Positions 1-10,338 of a stretch of DNA of 64,000 nt are shown here, piece after piece. Location: contig JAMASS010000016.1 of the NCBI GenBank assembly GCA_024761205.1, positions 41,888 to 105,887 of the forward strand, given 5' to 3'. Made by a program: the position numbers and the translations under genes. The notes beneath the pieces are model-generated. The model was not told the origin of the DNA. It made no database searches and was given only the letters and a program-made list of their open reading frames with translations. Within the stretch, counting starts at the first letter, position 1, and the number at the start of each line of letters is the position of its first letter. The stretch comes from Limisphaerales bacterium. Its GTDB lineage: Bacteria > Verrucomicrobiota > Verrucomicrobiia > Limisphaerales > AAA164-E04.

Positions 1-1746
1 CCCCACCGATGTGTGCACTGGTCGAAACCATTTATCGTCGGTCTGAATCGGATTGGGTGCCTCGATCATACGGAAGGTGCTCCCGGCAGTTTCGATCCTC
101 AGAGCGTGCATCTTGTTGGCCAGTGAGTTGCCCCCGACAAAATGACCCTGAAGAGAGGGAATCGCACCACTGCTGTAGAACACCCACTGATGTACCAAAC
201 GCACCTTCTCCCCTTCAACCGGTAATCCATGAAAATGACCAAAAGCATAGGGATTCGTATGCGGCCCATGCTTGCCAAAGTTCTTTTGGTAATAACCGTC
301 TTGAACAAAGTACACGGCCTGCAGATTCCCATTAGTTCCGGAATACAAGCGCCCTTTGTCATCGAAATCCACACCAAAGGTATTCCATCCGCCCTCAGCA
401 AACAATTCGAAGCGGTAGGTCTTCGGGTGGTAACGCCAAATATTCTGCCCAAAAAAAGCAAATCGTTCATCCGAGCCGGAGAGCTCGACATTGATTCGAG
501 CCGTCACCGTACTCCCAACTGCGCCGTACAACCACCCATCGGGTCCCCACTTAAGGCTATTGGCAATCGAATGAGTATCCTCCAGACCGAACCCTGATAA
601 GTGAACTACCGGATCACCATCAGGCCTGTCGTCTTGATCGCGATCCGGATAGAACAAGAGGTAGGGAGGATTTAACACCCACAGACCATCGCCAGCAAAG
701 GCAATGGAAGTCGCCAGGTTCAACCCATCCACGAAGATACCATGCTGATCATAGTCGCCATCCCCATCAGTATCCTCATGATAGGTGATGCGATCACGTC
801 CCACGAATCTCTGATGCTCCGGTTTTCGATACGGCGGCGGCGGCGGCACCTGGTCGAACACCTTTCGCAAATGGTTGTCCCACGTCAGCACCTTCAACCC
901 GGCCGGATTCGGGTATTGAATATACTGCACCACCCAAAGACGACCGCGCTCATCAAAGTCCGTGTAAAGCGGCTGCCGCACGATGGGTTCATGCAGGACC
1001 GTGTCCACCGCCAGCCCCGAGCTCAATCGAAGCATCTCCCTAGCCGCCTGAGGAAATTGGGGATCGCCTTTGCCCTCGACATTCGAATGAACATTCGGAT
1101 TCCCCACAAACCGTTTCCTGACCTCCTCAACTATTTGCTCCCGCCCCGCCTTGTCAGCGTCGACGACGCCCAAATGCCCCCCGTGACAGTTGCCAGTCTT
1201 TGACAAAAAAAGTCGAACTTCCTTAGCAGCAGAACCGCTCAACCAGTCTGCCCATCGAGGTTGATCCCCCCGCCGCACCAGCCACTCACCGGCAAGATCA
1301 ATGGCATCATCGCGTCGCGACAAATGCACGGGACCTGAAAGAATCCCTCCCCGCCCACTTTGGTCATAGACCCGCCAGGCAATCAGGTTGTACTCCCCAA
1401 AGCGAATCAGATCCGGGTCGATGACAAAGGGACGTCGAATACTGCTGGCCGGTCTTCCAAAAAGCGGCGGCATCGCACCATTCGCGCCGATCTTCTCCCC
1501 ATTGAAAAACGCTTCGTCGACATCATCCACCTCCTTCGCCACCAATAACAACCGGCTCCCGCGCCACAATTCTGGAATCTTAACATAACATCGATACCAG
1601 GCGAAACCATCATAGTCCTGTCCCTCCTCACCCCTCAGTGGCCACGCTCCTGGAACCTTCACAGGAGTCCATGAGTCGAGTCCGCTCGCCCGAAGAACCA
1701 CGACATTCAGGCACATCCATACCACAACGAGAAGACAACGCTTCAT
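1..1746 (-). CDS. PVC-type membrane-bound dehydrogenase-like protein (beta-propeller, TIGR02604-like) with N-terminal galactose-binding-like/sugar-hydrolase-type domain; partial, runs off left edge
   Basis: Manual translation of the minus strand from ATG at 1746 is open to base 1 (MKRCLLVVVWMCLNVVVLRASGLDSWTPVKVPGAWPLRGEEGQDYDGFAWYRCYVKIPELW...VLHEPIVRQPLYTDFDERGRLWVVQYIQYPNPAGL...HEDTDGDGDYDQHGIFVDGLNLATSIAF...). Missing from the ORF track because it has no stop in the window. The 'FDERGRLWVVQ' and 'DTDGDGDYD..FVDGLN' motifs are typical of TIGR02604 proteins. Confidence 0.85.
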   Translation of the reverse strand, partial: MKRCLLVVVWMCLNVVVLRASGLDSWTPVKVPGAWPLRGEEGQDYDGFAWYRCYVKIPELWRGSRLLLVAKEVDDVDEAFFNGEKIGANGAMPPLFGRPASSIRRPFVIDPDLIRFGEYNLIAWRVYDQSGRGGILSGPVHLSRRDDAIDLAGEWLVRRGDQPRWADWLSGSAAKEVRLFLSKTGNCHGGHLGVVDADKAGREQIVEEVRKRFVGNPNVHSNVEGKGDPQFPQAAREMLRLSSGLAVDTVLHEPIVRQPLYTDFDERGRLWVVQYIQYPNPAGLKVLTWDNHLRKVFDQVPPPPPYRKPEHQRFVGRDRITYHEDTDGDGDYDQHGIFVDGLNLATSIAFAGDGLWVLNPPYLLFYPDRDQDDRPDGDPVVHLSGFGLEDTHSIANSLKWGPDGWLYGAVGSTVTARINVELSGSDERFAFFGQNIWRYHPKTYRFELFAEGGWNTFGVDFDDKGRLYSGTNGNLQAVYFVQDGYYQKNFGKHGPHTNPYAFGHFHGLPVEGEKVRLVHQWVFYSSGAIPSLQGHFVGGNSLANKMHALRIETAGSTFRMIEAPNPIQTDDKWFRPVHTSVG

Positions 1747-2049
1747 AAACTATGAAGCTAGAGAAGAGCCATTTCACTGTCATCAACGATTTTTCGAGGC
1801 CAGTAGAACGAAAGGCGAAATCCATAGCAGAGAATTCAGCCACTTGACCCTGAATCTAGGGCTAAAGTCCCGGCCACATTCGTCCATCTCATTATCGAAA
1901 TAAGCCAACCCGTCACAGTTATCCCAAACAGCGACATCATTTCATCACACCTCAGACGATCTCTAAACGGCACAGCTTAGCAGTCAGTCAAACAAAAGAC
2001 CCGCCCATCTAGTAATGAGCCGGCCTTTCCTGACTCCTTGTCCAAAATT

Positions 2050-3105
2050 CTAAGCCGAACCAAGATCCAACGACGCCAGCCCGAAGTCCTGGCTCTTCCC
2101 CATCATCTTGCGAAGCCGCTTCAACGCCATATTCTGGAGCTGACGAATGCGCTCCCGGGTCACCCCAAACTTGAGCCCCACTTCCTCCAAGGTCCATTCC
2201 CGTTCACTATCAAGGCCAAATCGATACTTCAAGATCTCGGATTCTCTAGCACTCAGCTGAGTCAAAGCCTGATTGAGTAGTTTCAACGACGCTTGCAGGA
2301 CCAACGACTCATAGGGATCGCTCACCCGATCATCGGCGACCTTTTCCTCCAAGCATAAATTATCATTCGAATTTAAGGGCTCATCCAGGGACAACGTCTG
2401 CGCTCCCACCCGTTTCATGAAGAGCACCTCACGTTCCGTCTTCCCAAGCTCGTCGGCGATCTCAATATCCGTTGGCTCCCGACCCAAAATATCCTGCAGC
2501 TTCAACACCGCCCGCCGCATGCGCGCGAGCTTATCCACCATGTGGATAGGAAGGCGAATGGTCTTCGATTGGTTGCTCAGGCTGCGCCGGATCGCTTGCT
2601 TGATCCACCAAGAACTGTAGGTCGAGAACTTTGCCCCCTTAACGGGATCAAACTTGTCCACCGCCCGAATCAGCCCCAAATTCCCTTCGTTAATCAAATC
2701 CAAAAGCGGCAAGCCATAGCCCTCATACTTTCTCGCAATCCGAACGACCAACCGGAGGTTCGCCCTGATCATCTGATTGCGCGCCTCCTGATCGCCCTGT
2801 TTGATCCGTTCCGCCAGCGCTACCTCTTCCTCCGAGGTGAGCAAGGCCACCTCGCCGATCTCCCGCAAATACAGACTGAAGAGCCATCCATCATCGGAAC
2901 GAGAGCACTTGGTTGATTCCTCGCCCGGACGCCGCCCGATTGTGATCGACGGGAGTTCTTTCTTTCCCTGCTTGGGCTTCGAGAGTCGCCCGTCAAAAAC
3001 TCCGGCGCTGCTCCTCCGGCATGTTTTCTTCAACCGCACCACCGGAGGACGATATTCCCCCAGACTTGGCACCCGTGCTCTCCCCGTTCGTTTGTTTCGA
3101 TTCAC
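2050..3105 (-). CDS. RNA polymerase sigma-70 factor, RpoD/RpoS-like
   Basis: Regions 1.2-4.2 recognisable: [119 protein letters not shown]. Confidence 0.95.
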   Translation of the reverse strand: MNRNKRTGRARVPSLGEYRPPVVRLKKTCRRSSAGVFDGRLSKPKQGKKELPSITIGRRPGEESTKCSRSDDGWLFSLYLREIGEVALLTSEEEVALAERIKQGDQEARNQMIRANLRLVVRIARKYEGYGLPLLDLINEGNLGLIRAVDKFDPVKGAKFSTYSSWWIKQAIRRSLSNQSKTIRLPIHMVDKLARMRRAVLKLQDILGREPTDIEIADELGKTEREVLFMKRVGAQTLSLDEPLNSNDNLCLEEKVADDRVSDPYESLVLQASLKLLNQALTQLSARESEILKYRFGLDSEREWTLEEVGLKFGVTRERIRQLQNMALKRLRKMMGKSQDFGLASLDLGSA

Positions 3106-3667
3106 AATACACCTCCGTCTCTCCTAAACATCTTCCTGCCACCTTCCATCAGCGGAACAGGTCCAAACTCAATTCACTGGTTCAATACCCTGTCACATGC
3201 ACTTCTGCCTTACTATAGACCTCCAAGTCAGAAAATCATTCAAAGATTTGAGACTCCAGCCGCCCTAATCCTTCCCATGGGCTAACCCCACCCATCAGGC
3301 GGAGCACAATCCCTTCCAACAGACAAGCTGTCTTGGATGCAGGGGGGGAATTGTGAGCCACCAAGAAACGGAAAACGCACGAGATACAAGTCCGTTTATA
3401 TTACAAAACTGAGACAGGACCTACAGAATAGTTCTTGTCATAGGGATTCTGTTAAATCTATCACAGTCGCCCAAAGGGATACCTAGGAGCCAATTTTACC
3501 TTTTGGGAAGTAACAGGGCAGCGAAAAACTGACCGTGAGCCACTCGCACTGCGGTGAATCGAGAGTCCATCCGAGCCGCCGGCCCGCAAAGTGGGGCGGT
3601 TCCCCAACGAAACTCATCTCCAAACGTCAGAGCCGGATTTCGCCTTTCACCGCTGCACTCCCAGCGT

Positions 3668-4846
3668 CTAGAGACTTCGGTAAAGATTCTGCACCGTCAG
3701 CAATCCGTAAGCGGTGACCAAGACAGCATCCTTTTCCCACCAGCGGGCGTTGTCATTTACCCACTGTCCCTCTGATCGTTGGAGATCCAACATTTTTAAG
3801 GCCAACTCCGCTGCCCACCGAACGGACTTTCCGTCTTTCATCTTCAGTTCCTCGATTCCCGCCAAGCTCAAGGCTTTCGACATGGTATAGAAATAGTAGT
3901 AAAGTCCTTGGGCGCCCATGAATGGATTCTCGTCCAAAGTGTAGTTGCGCTCGAGCCACTCTCGAACGGCCTGAACCCGCTTGTCGGAAAAATCCATCTC
4001 AGCGTAGATGTAACTTAACAATCCAGCATAGGAGATACTCCCATAAGATCGCAGCGCGGTGCGGCCGCTTGGCAGGGTCATCTCCCCCGCCTTGCTGTCC
4101 CCCGGAAAGTAGACAAAGCCCCCTCGATTCGCATCATCCCCCGAAACCCAAGCTTGCTGGTTGGTCTCAGGCAAGTTCTGGCAGTTCTGGACAAATTGGA
4201 TCACGGCGTCCCAATCCAGGTTGTCATCCGCCATTTTGGCCGTGTCCTGTACGAGATGCCGGCTATGGTAAATCGCTTCGAGAGCCAAAACCGTATTGGA
4301 CATATCCGAATGGGGGTACCGATCACCGTAACCAATGCCGCCGTCCAAAACATTGTCCCTCTTCCCCTTCGCCCTAAAATCCTGCTGGCCGCGAATCAGG
4401 TACTTTCGTCCCGCTTGAATAATCTCATGGTACGCCGGGTCATTCGCTACCACAAAAGCGAGCACAGAAACCGCCGTGTTGTAATTCGTGAGGGATTCGA
4501 TGCGATAGATCCCGCCATTAGGTTGAACCGAGCCAACCAGATACCTGTATCCCTTTTTCAACACTTCTGCCTTCTTCTCGGCATGATGTTCCTCCGGATC
4601 CCCTTGCAACGCCGCCAAGGCCAAAGCAGTAATGGCCGGATAATCCGCATCGGACCACGATCCGTCCTCCGCTTGATGCGCGAGTAGATAGTCGCAGGCC
4701 CCATCAATGGCCCGCGCGAGCTCCTTTTTGAGAGATCGATCGGGCGGCAGCGCCGGCACGGGTTCTGCAAGACCACTGACACACGGACTCAAGAGGCCAA
4801 TGATAGCCACCAAACCCCACTTAAAAAGCTTTCCATGCAATGTCAT
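3668..4846 (-). CDS. Exported prenyltransferase/squalene-cyclase-like alpha/alpha-toroid repeat protein
   Basis: N-terminal signal-like segment; repeats such as YLLAHQAEDGSWSDADYPAITALALAAL, GYRYLVGSVQPNGGIY, GGIGYGDRYPHSDMSNTVLALEAIY, SYGSISYAGLLSYIYA typical of terpene cyclase/prenyltransferase-like folds. Confidence 0.75.
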   Translation of the reverse strand: MTLHGKLFKWGLVAIIGLLSPCVSGLAEPVPALPPDRSLKKELARAIDGACDYLLAHQAEDGSWSDADYPAITALALAALQGDPEEHHAEKKAEVLKKGYRYLVGSVQPNGGIYRIESLTNYNTAVSVLAFVVANDPAYHEIIQAGRKYLIRGQQDFRAKGKRDNVLDGGIGYGDRYPHSDMSNTVLALEAIYHSRHLVQDTAKMADDNLDWDAVIQFVQNCQNLPETNQQAWVSGDDANRGGFVYFPGDSKAGEMTLPSGRTALRSYGSISYAGLLSYIYAEMDFSDKRVQAVREWLERNYTLDENPFMGAQGLYYYFYTMSKALSLAGIEELKMKDGKSVRWAAELALKMLDLQRSEGQWVNDNARWWEKDAVLVTAYGLLTVQNLYRSL

Positions 4847-5093
4847 TTTTCCGAATTAATTTACGATTCTCTAACGGCAAATCATACTCAATCCCAACTC
4901 GCCCCACGGGAAACCGAGCCTTTGTAAGCGCCCGCTTGCCGACCGTCCCAATAAACATCATTTTCATCGTCCATCGAGCGAAAAATCGCCCCGAAAACTC
5001 ATCAAGGAAATTTCCTTTACACCTACTTTTAAAAAAATACACTCCTTGGCCATTAATTATTGCGAATTGCTGAGGCACGATAAAGTTAGTTGT

Positions 5094-5351
5094 ATGGAAC
5101 CAAAGTCGAACACGATTGAACAGTTTCGATTGCACGGTAGTGACACGGGGTCAGCAGACATCCAGGTGGCACTGCTAACCAGCCGCATCAACAATCTGAC
5201 CGAACATTTGAAGGTGAACCAAAAAGATGTGAGCTCACGCCGCGGCCTTTTAATGATGGTGAGCAAGCGACGCCGGCTGCTAGACTACCTCAATAGCAAA
5301 GACAATAGCCGCTACGTCGCGCTAACGAAACGACTCAAACTCCGACGCTGA
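5094..5351 (+). CDS. rpsO: 30S ribosomal protein S15
   Basis: [61 protein letters not shown]; internal ATG at 5094 preferred over track start 5046; adjacent to pnp as in many bacteria. Confidence 0.95.
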   Translation: MEPKSNTIEQFRLHGSDTGSADIQVALLTSRINNLTEHLKVNQKDVSSRRGLLMMVSKRRRLLDYLNSKDNSRYVALTKRLKLRR

Positions 5352-5387
5352 TCGGTTGTCAAACAATCGCATTTCAATGCTTTTCCG

Positions 5388-5415
5388 TCCCCTTAACCAC
5401 TTTTGATTAAGGGGA
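5388..5415 (+). other. 9-bp perfect stem-loop between rpsO and pnp (possible terminator/processing hairpin)
   Basis: TCCCCTTAA (5388-5396) / TTAAGGGGA (5407-5415), 10-nt loop; no strong T-tract follows. Confidence 0.5.
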
Positions 5416-5540
5416 TATTCATTTGGAGAGTGAAGCACGACACACCCTGGGGTGTCCATCGGTCAGTCAGGTGCGATCTGACCGTCTCTTCACCAACAAT
5501 CGCGCCAAAATTGAGACGCCGAACACTGAAGGCGCTGAGT

Positions 5541-5590
5541 AATTTCTTTCAGTCCCGTGGTCATGAACAGAAACGTGACTGAAAGAAGTT
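5541..5590 (+). promoter_or_regulatory. Long inverted repeat in the pnp 5' leader (candidate autoregulatory/processing hairpin)
   Basis: AATTTCTTTCAGTC (5541-5554) pairs with GACTGAAAGAAGTT (5577-5590): 14 bp with one G-U; ends 33 nt before the pnp start at 5624. Confidence 0.6.
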
Positions 5591-5623
5591 CCTCCGAGCT
5601 CCGGTGTTTTCGGCATCAAAGCT

Positions 5624-7780
5624 ATGCCAGAAACCATTAGTATCGAAGCGGGCGCCAGCCCAATCCAAATCTCAACCGGAGAAATTGCCAAACAAGCCGA
5701 TGGCTCCGTCACCGTACAACTCGGTGAAACCATCATCCTCGTGGCCGCTGTCGCCGCCGCGACCGCTCGACCGGGCCAAGACTTCTTCCCGCTCACCGTC
5801 GACTACCGCGAAAAGGCGGCAGCAGCGGGATGTTTCCCCGGCGGTTTCTTCAAACGTGAAGGCAGACCGACGGAGAAGGAAATCCTCACCTGCCGCCTCA
5901 CCGACCGCCCCATTCGACCGCTGTTCCCCAAGGGGTGGCTCAACGAAGTCCAGGTCCAAACCATTCTCCTCAGCGCCGACGGTGAGAATGACCCGGATAT
6001 TCTCAGCATCCTCGGAGCCTCGGCCGCTCTGTCCGTCAGCGACATTCCTTGGGCGGGTCCCCTCGGGGCCATCCGAATAGGTCGCGTCGATGGCAAGTTC
6101 ATCGCCAACCCCACACACACCCAACGGGAAAACAGCGACCTCGATCTGATCTACGTCGGCAATGAGTCCGACATGGTCATGTATGAAGGATCCGCCAAAG
6201 AAATCAGCGAAGCCGATTTCCTCACGGCCCTCAAGTTCGGCCAAGAGTGCTGCGGCCCGATGATTGCCGCCCAAAAAGAACTGACCGAAAAGGCGGGCAA
6301 AACCAAACGCGTCGTCGAAATCCCGCAAGTGCCTGAGGGGATCATAGAGGAAGCCAAAGAACTGGCCGGTGACCGTGTCATTCCCGCCCTGCTGACGCCC
6401 GGGAAGCTGGACCGAGAGGCTGCTTGGAACGCCATCACTGAGGAGGTCGGAAACGCTCTCATCAAGGAACATGGCGAGGAGGTGGTCACCGAAGCAATCC
6501 TTAAAGATCTCTTCCATCAAATTCAAAAAGCAGCCGTACGATCCCTAATCCTTGATGATGGGAAGCGACTGGACGGTCGTGAATTCGATGCGCTTCGTCC
6601 CATCTCCAGTCGGGCCGGATTACTCCCCCGCGCGCACGGTTCCTCTCTTTTCACCCGCGGCGAAACTCAAGCCCTGGCGCTCGCCACTTTAGGCACTCAA
6701 GATGACGCGCAAAGATTCGATTCCTATTCGGGCGGTGTGGAGGAGAAACAGTTCATCCTCCACTATAACTTTCCGAACTTCTCCGTTGGTGAGACCGGCC
6801 GGATATCGGGTCCGGGTCGCCGAGAGATCGGCCACGGCGCCCTCGCCGAACGCTCTCTGAAACCCGTGGTCCCGCTTGACGATTTTCCCTATGCCATTCG
6901 CCTAGTTTCCGAAATCACCGAATCGAATGGGTCCTCGTCCATGGCTACTGTCTGTAGCGGCTCACTTGCTCTGATGGACGCCGGCATTCCCATTTCCAGT
7001 CCCGTTGCCGGAATTAGCATCGGCATCTGCACCGAACCCGACGATCAGGGGAAGATCGGACGCTTCCAACTCCTGACCGATATCATGGGCTGGGAAGATG
7101 CTTTCTGCGACATGGATTGTAAGATCGCGGGTACCGCAAAGGGGATTACCGGCTTCCAATTAGACCTCAAACTCCAAGGCATCTCGCACGAAATTATGAC
7201 TCAGGCCCTGGATCAAGCCAAAGCCGCCCGCGGCAAAATTTTGGAAGAAATGGCCAAAACCCTGGCTGAACCCCGCCCGGACTTCAGCCCCTACGCACCC
7301 AAAATCACCATCATCTCCATCAATCCCGACAAGATCGGTGCCCTCATCGGTCCCGGTGGCAAGAACATCAAGCGGATCGTCAAAGAGTCTGGATGCGAAA
7401 TCAATATTGAGGACGATGGCGAGATCAAAATCTACTCGGTCTCCGGCGAGGCCCTCAAGATCGCTCAGGCTGAGATCGAAGCCATCACCGCCGAGATCGA
7501 AATCGGGAAGGTCTACCGTGGCAAGGTAGTCTCCGTCAAAGAGTTCGGCTGCATTGTCGAAGTCTTCCCCGGCCAAGATGGATTGTGCCACATCAGCGAA
7601 TTGGCCAACTTCCGAGTGAAGCGGATCGAAGACATTGTCAAGATCGGCGATGAGACTTGGGTGAAGTGCATCGAGATCGACGACAAGGGCCGCGCTAAAC
7701 TGAGCCGTAAAGCCGCCATGGAACAACGCGACAGAGAGATGGAAGAAAAAGACAACGACGAGCCAACGGATAAAGAATAG
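5624..7780 (+). CDS. pnp: Polyribonucleotide nucleotidyltransferase (PNPase)
   Basis: Two RNase PH domains, KH (IGALIGPGGKNIKRIVKESGCEINIEDDGEIKIYS) and S1 (GKVYRGKVVSVKEFGCIVEVFPGQDGLCHISELA) domains. Confidence 0.97.
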   Translation: MPETISIEAGASPIQISTGEIAKQADGSVTVQLGETIILVAAVAAATARPGQDFFPLTVDYREKAAAAGCFPGGFFKREGRPTEKEILTCRLTDRPIRPLFPKGWLNEVQVQTILLSADGENDPDILSILGASAALSVSDIPWAGPLGAIRIGRVDGKFIANPTHTQRENSDLDLIYVGNESDMVMYEGSAKEISEADFLTALKFGQECCGPMIAAQKELTEKAGKTKRVVEIPQVPEGIIEEAKELAGDRVIPALLTPGKLDREAAWNAITEEVGNALIKEHGEEVVTEAILKDLFHQIQKAAVRSLILDDGKRLDGREFDALRPISSRAGLLPRAHGSSLFTRGETQALALATLGTQDDAQRFDSYSGGVEEKQFILHYNFPNFSVGETGRISGPGRREIGHGALAERSLKPVVPLDDFPYAIRLVSEITESNGSSSMATVCSGSLALMDAGIPISSPVAGISIGICTEPDDQGKIGRFQLLTDIMGWEDAFCDMDCKIAGTAKGITGFQLDLKLQGISHEIMTQALDQAKAARGKILEEMAKTLAEPRPDFSPYAPKITIISINPDKIGALIGPGGKNIKRIVKESGCEINIEDDGEIKIYSVSGEALKIAQAEIEAITAEIEIGKVYRGKVVSVKEFGCIVEVFPGQDGLCHISELANFRVKRIEDIVKIGDETWVKCIEIDDKGRAKLSRKAAMEQRDREMEEKDNDEPTDKE

Positions 7781-7915
7781 CCCCATCCACTTCACATCTC
7801 TGCTCCACGCCAAATCGCCTCCCAAACCGAGGCGCCTTCCTTTTGTCCAACTTGCCACCAGGAACTCGAAACTCGGCACTCCCAATCCCCGCAACGCTCA
7901 ACCTGCCTGCTTGCC

Positions 7916-9298
7916 TTGACCGTGTCCAATCTGTTTAATTCGCCCGTGCCACAGCAGCAAACTATCAGCGAGCCATCCACTTTTGACGGGGTTGGCCTGC
8001 ACAGCGGCAACAAAGTGTCAATGACCTTCCTGCCGGCCCCGCCGAATTCCGGCATCCGATTCCGGCGTATTGATCTCGAAGGAAAACCCGAGATCGACGC
8101 CTTGGTCGATAACGTCAGCGACACCACTCGATCGACAACTCTCTCCAAAGGGAACATCAAGCTGCACACGGTTGAACATATCCTGGCAACGTTCCACGGA
8201 TTCGGTATCGACAACGTCATCGTCGAGTTAAACGCCAACGAACCCCCGATCACGGATGGCAGCGCCCACGAATATTGTCGCATGATCAAAACTTCCGGAA
8301 CGACCCTGCAACCGGAAGACAAAGATCCGCTGGTCGTGACCGCGCCCATCTCCATCACTTCAGAGGAATCGATTCTCTCCATTTTTCCTTGCGATAGATT
8401 CAAAGTCAGCTGCACCAGCTCGGATGACAAAGGACGCTTCACACAATTCTACAGTTCGGATATCACCCCGGAATCCTGGGAACGAGAACTCTCCCGTGCG
8501 CGAACGTTTTGTTTCTTTGATGAAATCGAGTTCCTTATCAAGAATGGCCTCATCAAAGGCGGCAGTCTTGAGAATGCCGTGATCATTCGTGACGACGTCG
8601 TCCTGACCAACGAACCCTTGCGCTATCAAGAAGAGTTCGTTCGCCACAAGATCCTCGATATCATCGGCGATCTCTCTTTGGTCGGCCGCCCCATTCAGGG
8701 TCACGTGGTGGCCGTTCGCCCGAGCCATCGAGCCAATTGCGAGCTAGCCCGAGAATTGGATCGACAGGTGAAGAAGCGTCTTGCTCGCACTCAGACCTTT
8801 TTGCCGCCCCGCAACGGCACCCTAAAAAAAGCCGCTCAAGCCTCCGCGCCCGAAATTCCGGCCGGTGGTGAAGTGATCAACATTGACCAAATCATGAAGA
8901 TCCTGCCGCACCGTTACCCCTTTCTCATGATCGACAAGGTCATCAAGATAGCGGAAACCGCCATTACCTGTCTTAAGAACGTCACCCTTAACGAGCCTTA
9001 CTTCCAAGGACACTTCCCCGGGCACCCCATCATGCCCGGCGTCCTTCAGCTAGAAGCGATGGCTCAAGCAGGCGGATTACTCATTCTCAACAAAGCCGAA
9101 AACTGGGGAAAAATCGCCTACCTCATATCCGCCGAAAACGTTAAATGGCGCAAACCGGTCCAGCCCGGTGACGTCCTGATCATTGATATCGAACTGATCA
9201 AAGAACGCGGTAAGACCGGCAAGGCGAAGGGCCGCTGCAAAGTCGGAAACGACATCGTCAGCGAAGGGGTAGTCATGTTCATGCTGACGGACGCCTAA
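7916..9298 (+). CDS. lpxC/fabZ: Bifunctional UDP-3-O-acyl-N-acetylglucosamine deacetylase / 3-hydroxyacyl-ACP dehydratase (LpxC-FabZ fusion)
   Basis: LpxC motifs FDGVGLHSGNKV, LHTVEHILATFHGFGIDNVIVELNANEPPITDGSAHEY; FabZ motifs IMKILPHRYPFLMIDKV, GHFPGHPIMPGVLQLEAMAQAGG. Start is TTG 7916 or GTG 7922. Confidence 0.95.
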   Translation: MTVSNLFNSPVPQQQTISEPSTFDGVGLHSGNKVSMTFLPAPPNSGIRFRRIDLEGKPEIDALVDNVSDTTRSTTLSKGNIKLHTVEHILATFHGFGIDNVIVELNANEPPITDGSAHEYCRMIKTSGTTLQPEDKDPLVVTAPISITSEESILSIFPCDRFKVSCTSSDDKGRFTQFYSSDITPESWERELSRARTFCFFDEIEFLIKNGLIKGGSLENAVIIRDDVVLTNEPLRYQEEFVRHKILDIIGDLSLVGRPIQGHVVAVRPSHRANCELARELDRQVKKRLARTQTFLPPRNGTLKKAAQASAPEIPAGGEVINIDQIMKILPHRYPFLMIDKVIKIAETAITCLKNVTLNEPYFQGHFPGHPIMPGVLQLEAMAQAGGLLILNKAENWGKIAYLISAENVKWRKPVQPGDVLIIDIELIKERGKTGKAKGRCKVGNDIVSEGVVMFMLTDA

Positions 9299-9311
9299 GC
9301 CGACGCCGATC

Positions 9312-10076
9312 ATGATCCATCCCACGGCAGTCATCCACCAAAACGCTCAAATCGGCCAAGACTGCGAAATCGGCCCCTTCTGCGTTATCGGCGAACACGT
9401 CGTTCTCGGAGACCGCTGCCGCCTCCTTTCCCATGTCGTTATCGACGGCCACACCACCATCGGCAGTGAAAATCGATTCTATCCCTTTTGTAGCGTCGGC
9501 CTCAGAACCCAGGATTTGAAATGGAATGGCGGCGTGACTTCCACCACCATCGGCGATCGCAATGTGATCCGTGAATCGGTCACCATCCACAGCGCCACGG
9601 GTGATGGCGAAGCCACCGCCATCGGGTCTGACAACAACCTCCTGGCCTACTGCCACATCGCCCACAACGTGACGCTAGGCAATCACATCATCATGTCGAA
9701 CGTTGGCGCCCTCGCCGGCCATGTCACCGTCGAAGATTACGCAGTCATCGGCGGCTTGGCCGGGGTGCACCAATTCTGCCAAGTAGGCAAATACTCGATC
9801 ATCGGCGGCTGTTCAAAAGTCGTCAAAGACGTCCCGCCCTTCATGATGGTCGATGGCAACCCCGCGCGGACCCGCGCCATCAACAAAGTCGGCCTCACCC
9901 GAAATGGATTCGCCACCGAGAGCCAAGCAGCCATCCGCAAAGCCTACAAAATCCTCTTTCGCAGCGGAGCGGCAACCGCCCAAGCCGTCCAACGCATTAA
10001 AAACGAACTCCCCCGGACTCCGGAGACCGAACACCTTCTCAAATTCATCGAAAACTCCCAACGGGGTCTGGCCTAG
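9312..10076 (+). CDS. lpxA: Acyl-ACP--UDP-N-acetylglucosamine O-acyltransferase
   Basis: Hexapeptide repeats IHPTAVIHQNAQIGQDCEIGPFCVIG...; AYCHIAHNVTLGNHIIMSNVGALAGHVTVEDYAVIGGLAGVHQFCQVG. Confidence 0.96.
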   Translation: MIHPTAVIHQNAQIGQDCEIGPFCVIGEHVVLGDRCRLLSHVVIDGHTTIGSENRFYPFCSVGLRTQDLKWNGGVTSTTIGDRNVIRESVTIHSATGDGEATAIGSDNNLLAYCHIAHNVTLGNHIIMSNVGALAGHVTVEDYAVIGGLAGVHQFCQVGKYSIIGGCSKVVKDVPPFMMVDGNPARTRAINKVGLTRNGFATESQAAIRKAYKILFRSGAATAQAVQRIKNELPRTPETEHLLKFIENSQRGLA

Positions 10077-10203
10077 GCGCTTTTCTGAGGCCGGGCATAC
10101 GCCACTCCACTACGCCCCTTCTGTCTTCTTGTTTCCAACGGTTGCCGTTGGCACATAGTAAATCTAACGTACTCCACACCTCAGATACCAAAGGGCTATG
10201 ACC

Positions 10204-10338
10204 ATGGAGAACGAGGATCACTGGCTTTTCGGTCAACGAGAGTTACCCGCATATCTCGACGCAAAGCCAGGCACGGTTTACACTTGGATTCACAAAAGGG
10301 CTTGCACGCTCAGAAGATGGGGAGGCTTTGGAAGATGA
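10204..10338 (+). pseudogene. N-terminal half of excisionase-type helix-turn-helix domain, out of frame with the downstream helicase ORF
   Basis: MENEDHWLFGQRELPAYLDAKPGTVYTWIHK in frame 1; the expected continuation (K)GLHAQKMGRLWKMKKNEADDWVR lies in the -1 frame at the start of ORF 10284. Confidence 0.7.

Noticed and set aside
5672-6526. 284-aa minus ORF inside pnp
   Set aside because: Shadow ORF opposite a strongly supported gene; low-complexity composition, no recognisable family.
7160-7894. 244-aa minus ORF opposite the pnp 3' end
   Set aside because: Antisense shadow ORF rich in D/F/L from reverse-frame codon bias.
10135-10151. CCAACGG-TTG-CCGTTGG hairpin after lpxA as a terminator
   Set aside because: Short 7-bp stem, no downstream T-tract; could be chance.
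10289-10300. Programmed -1 frameshift between HTH and helicase
   Set aside because: CAC AAA AGG does not provide a canonical X-XXY-YYZ tandem slippery heptamer; indel mutation or assembly error is simpler. Kept as a frameshift observation only.
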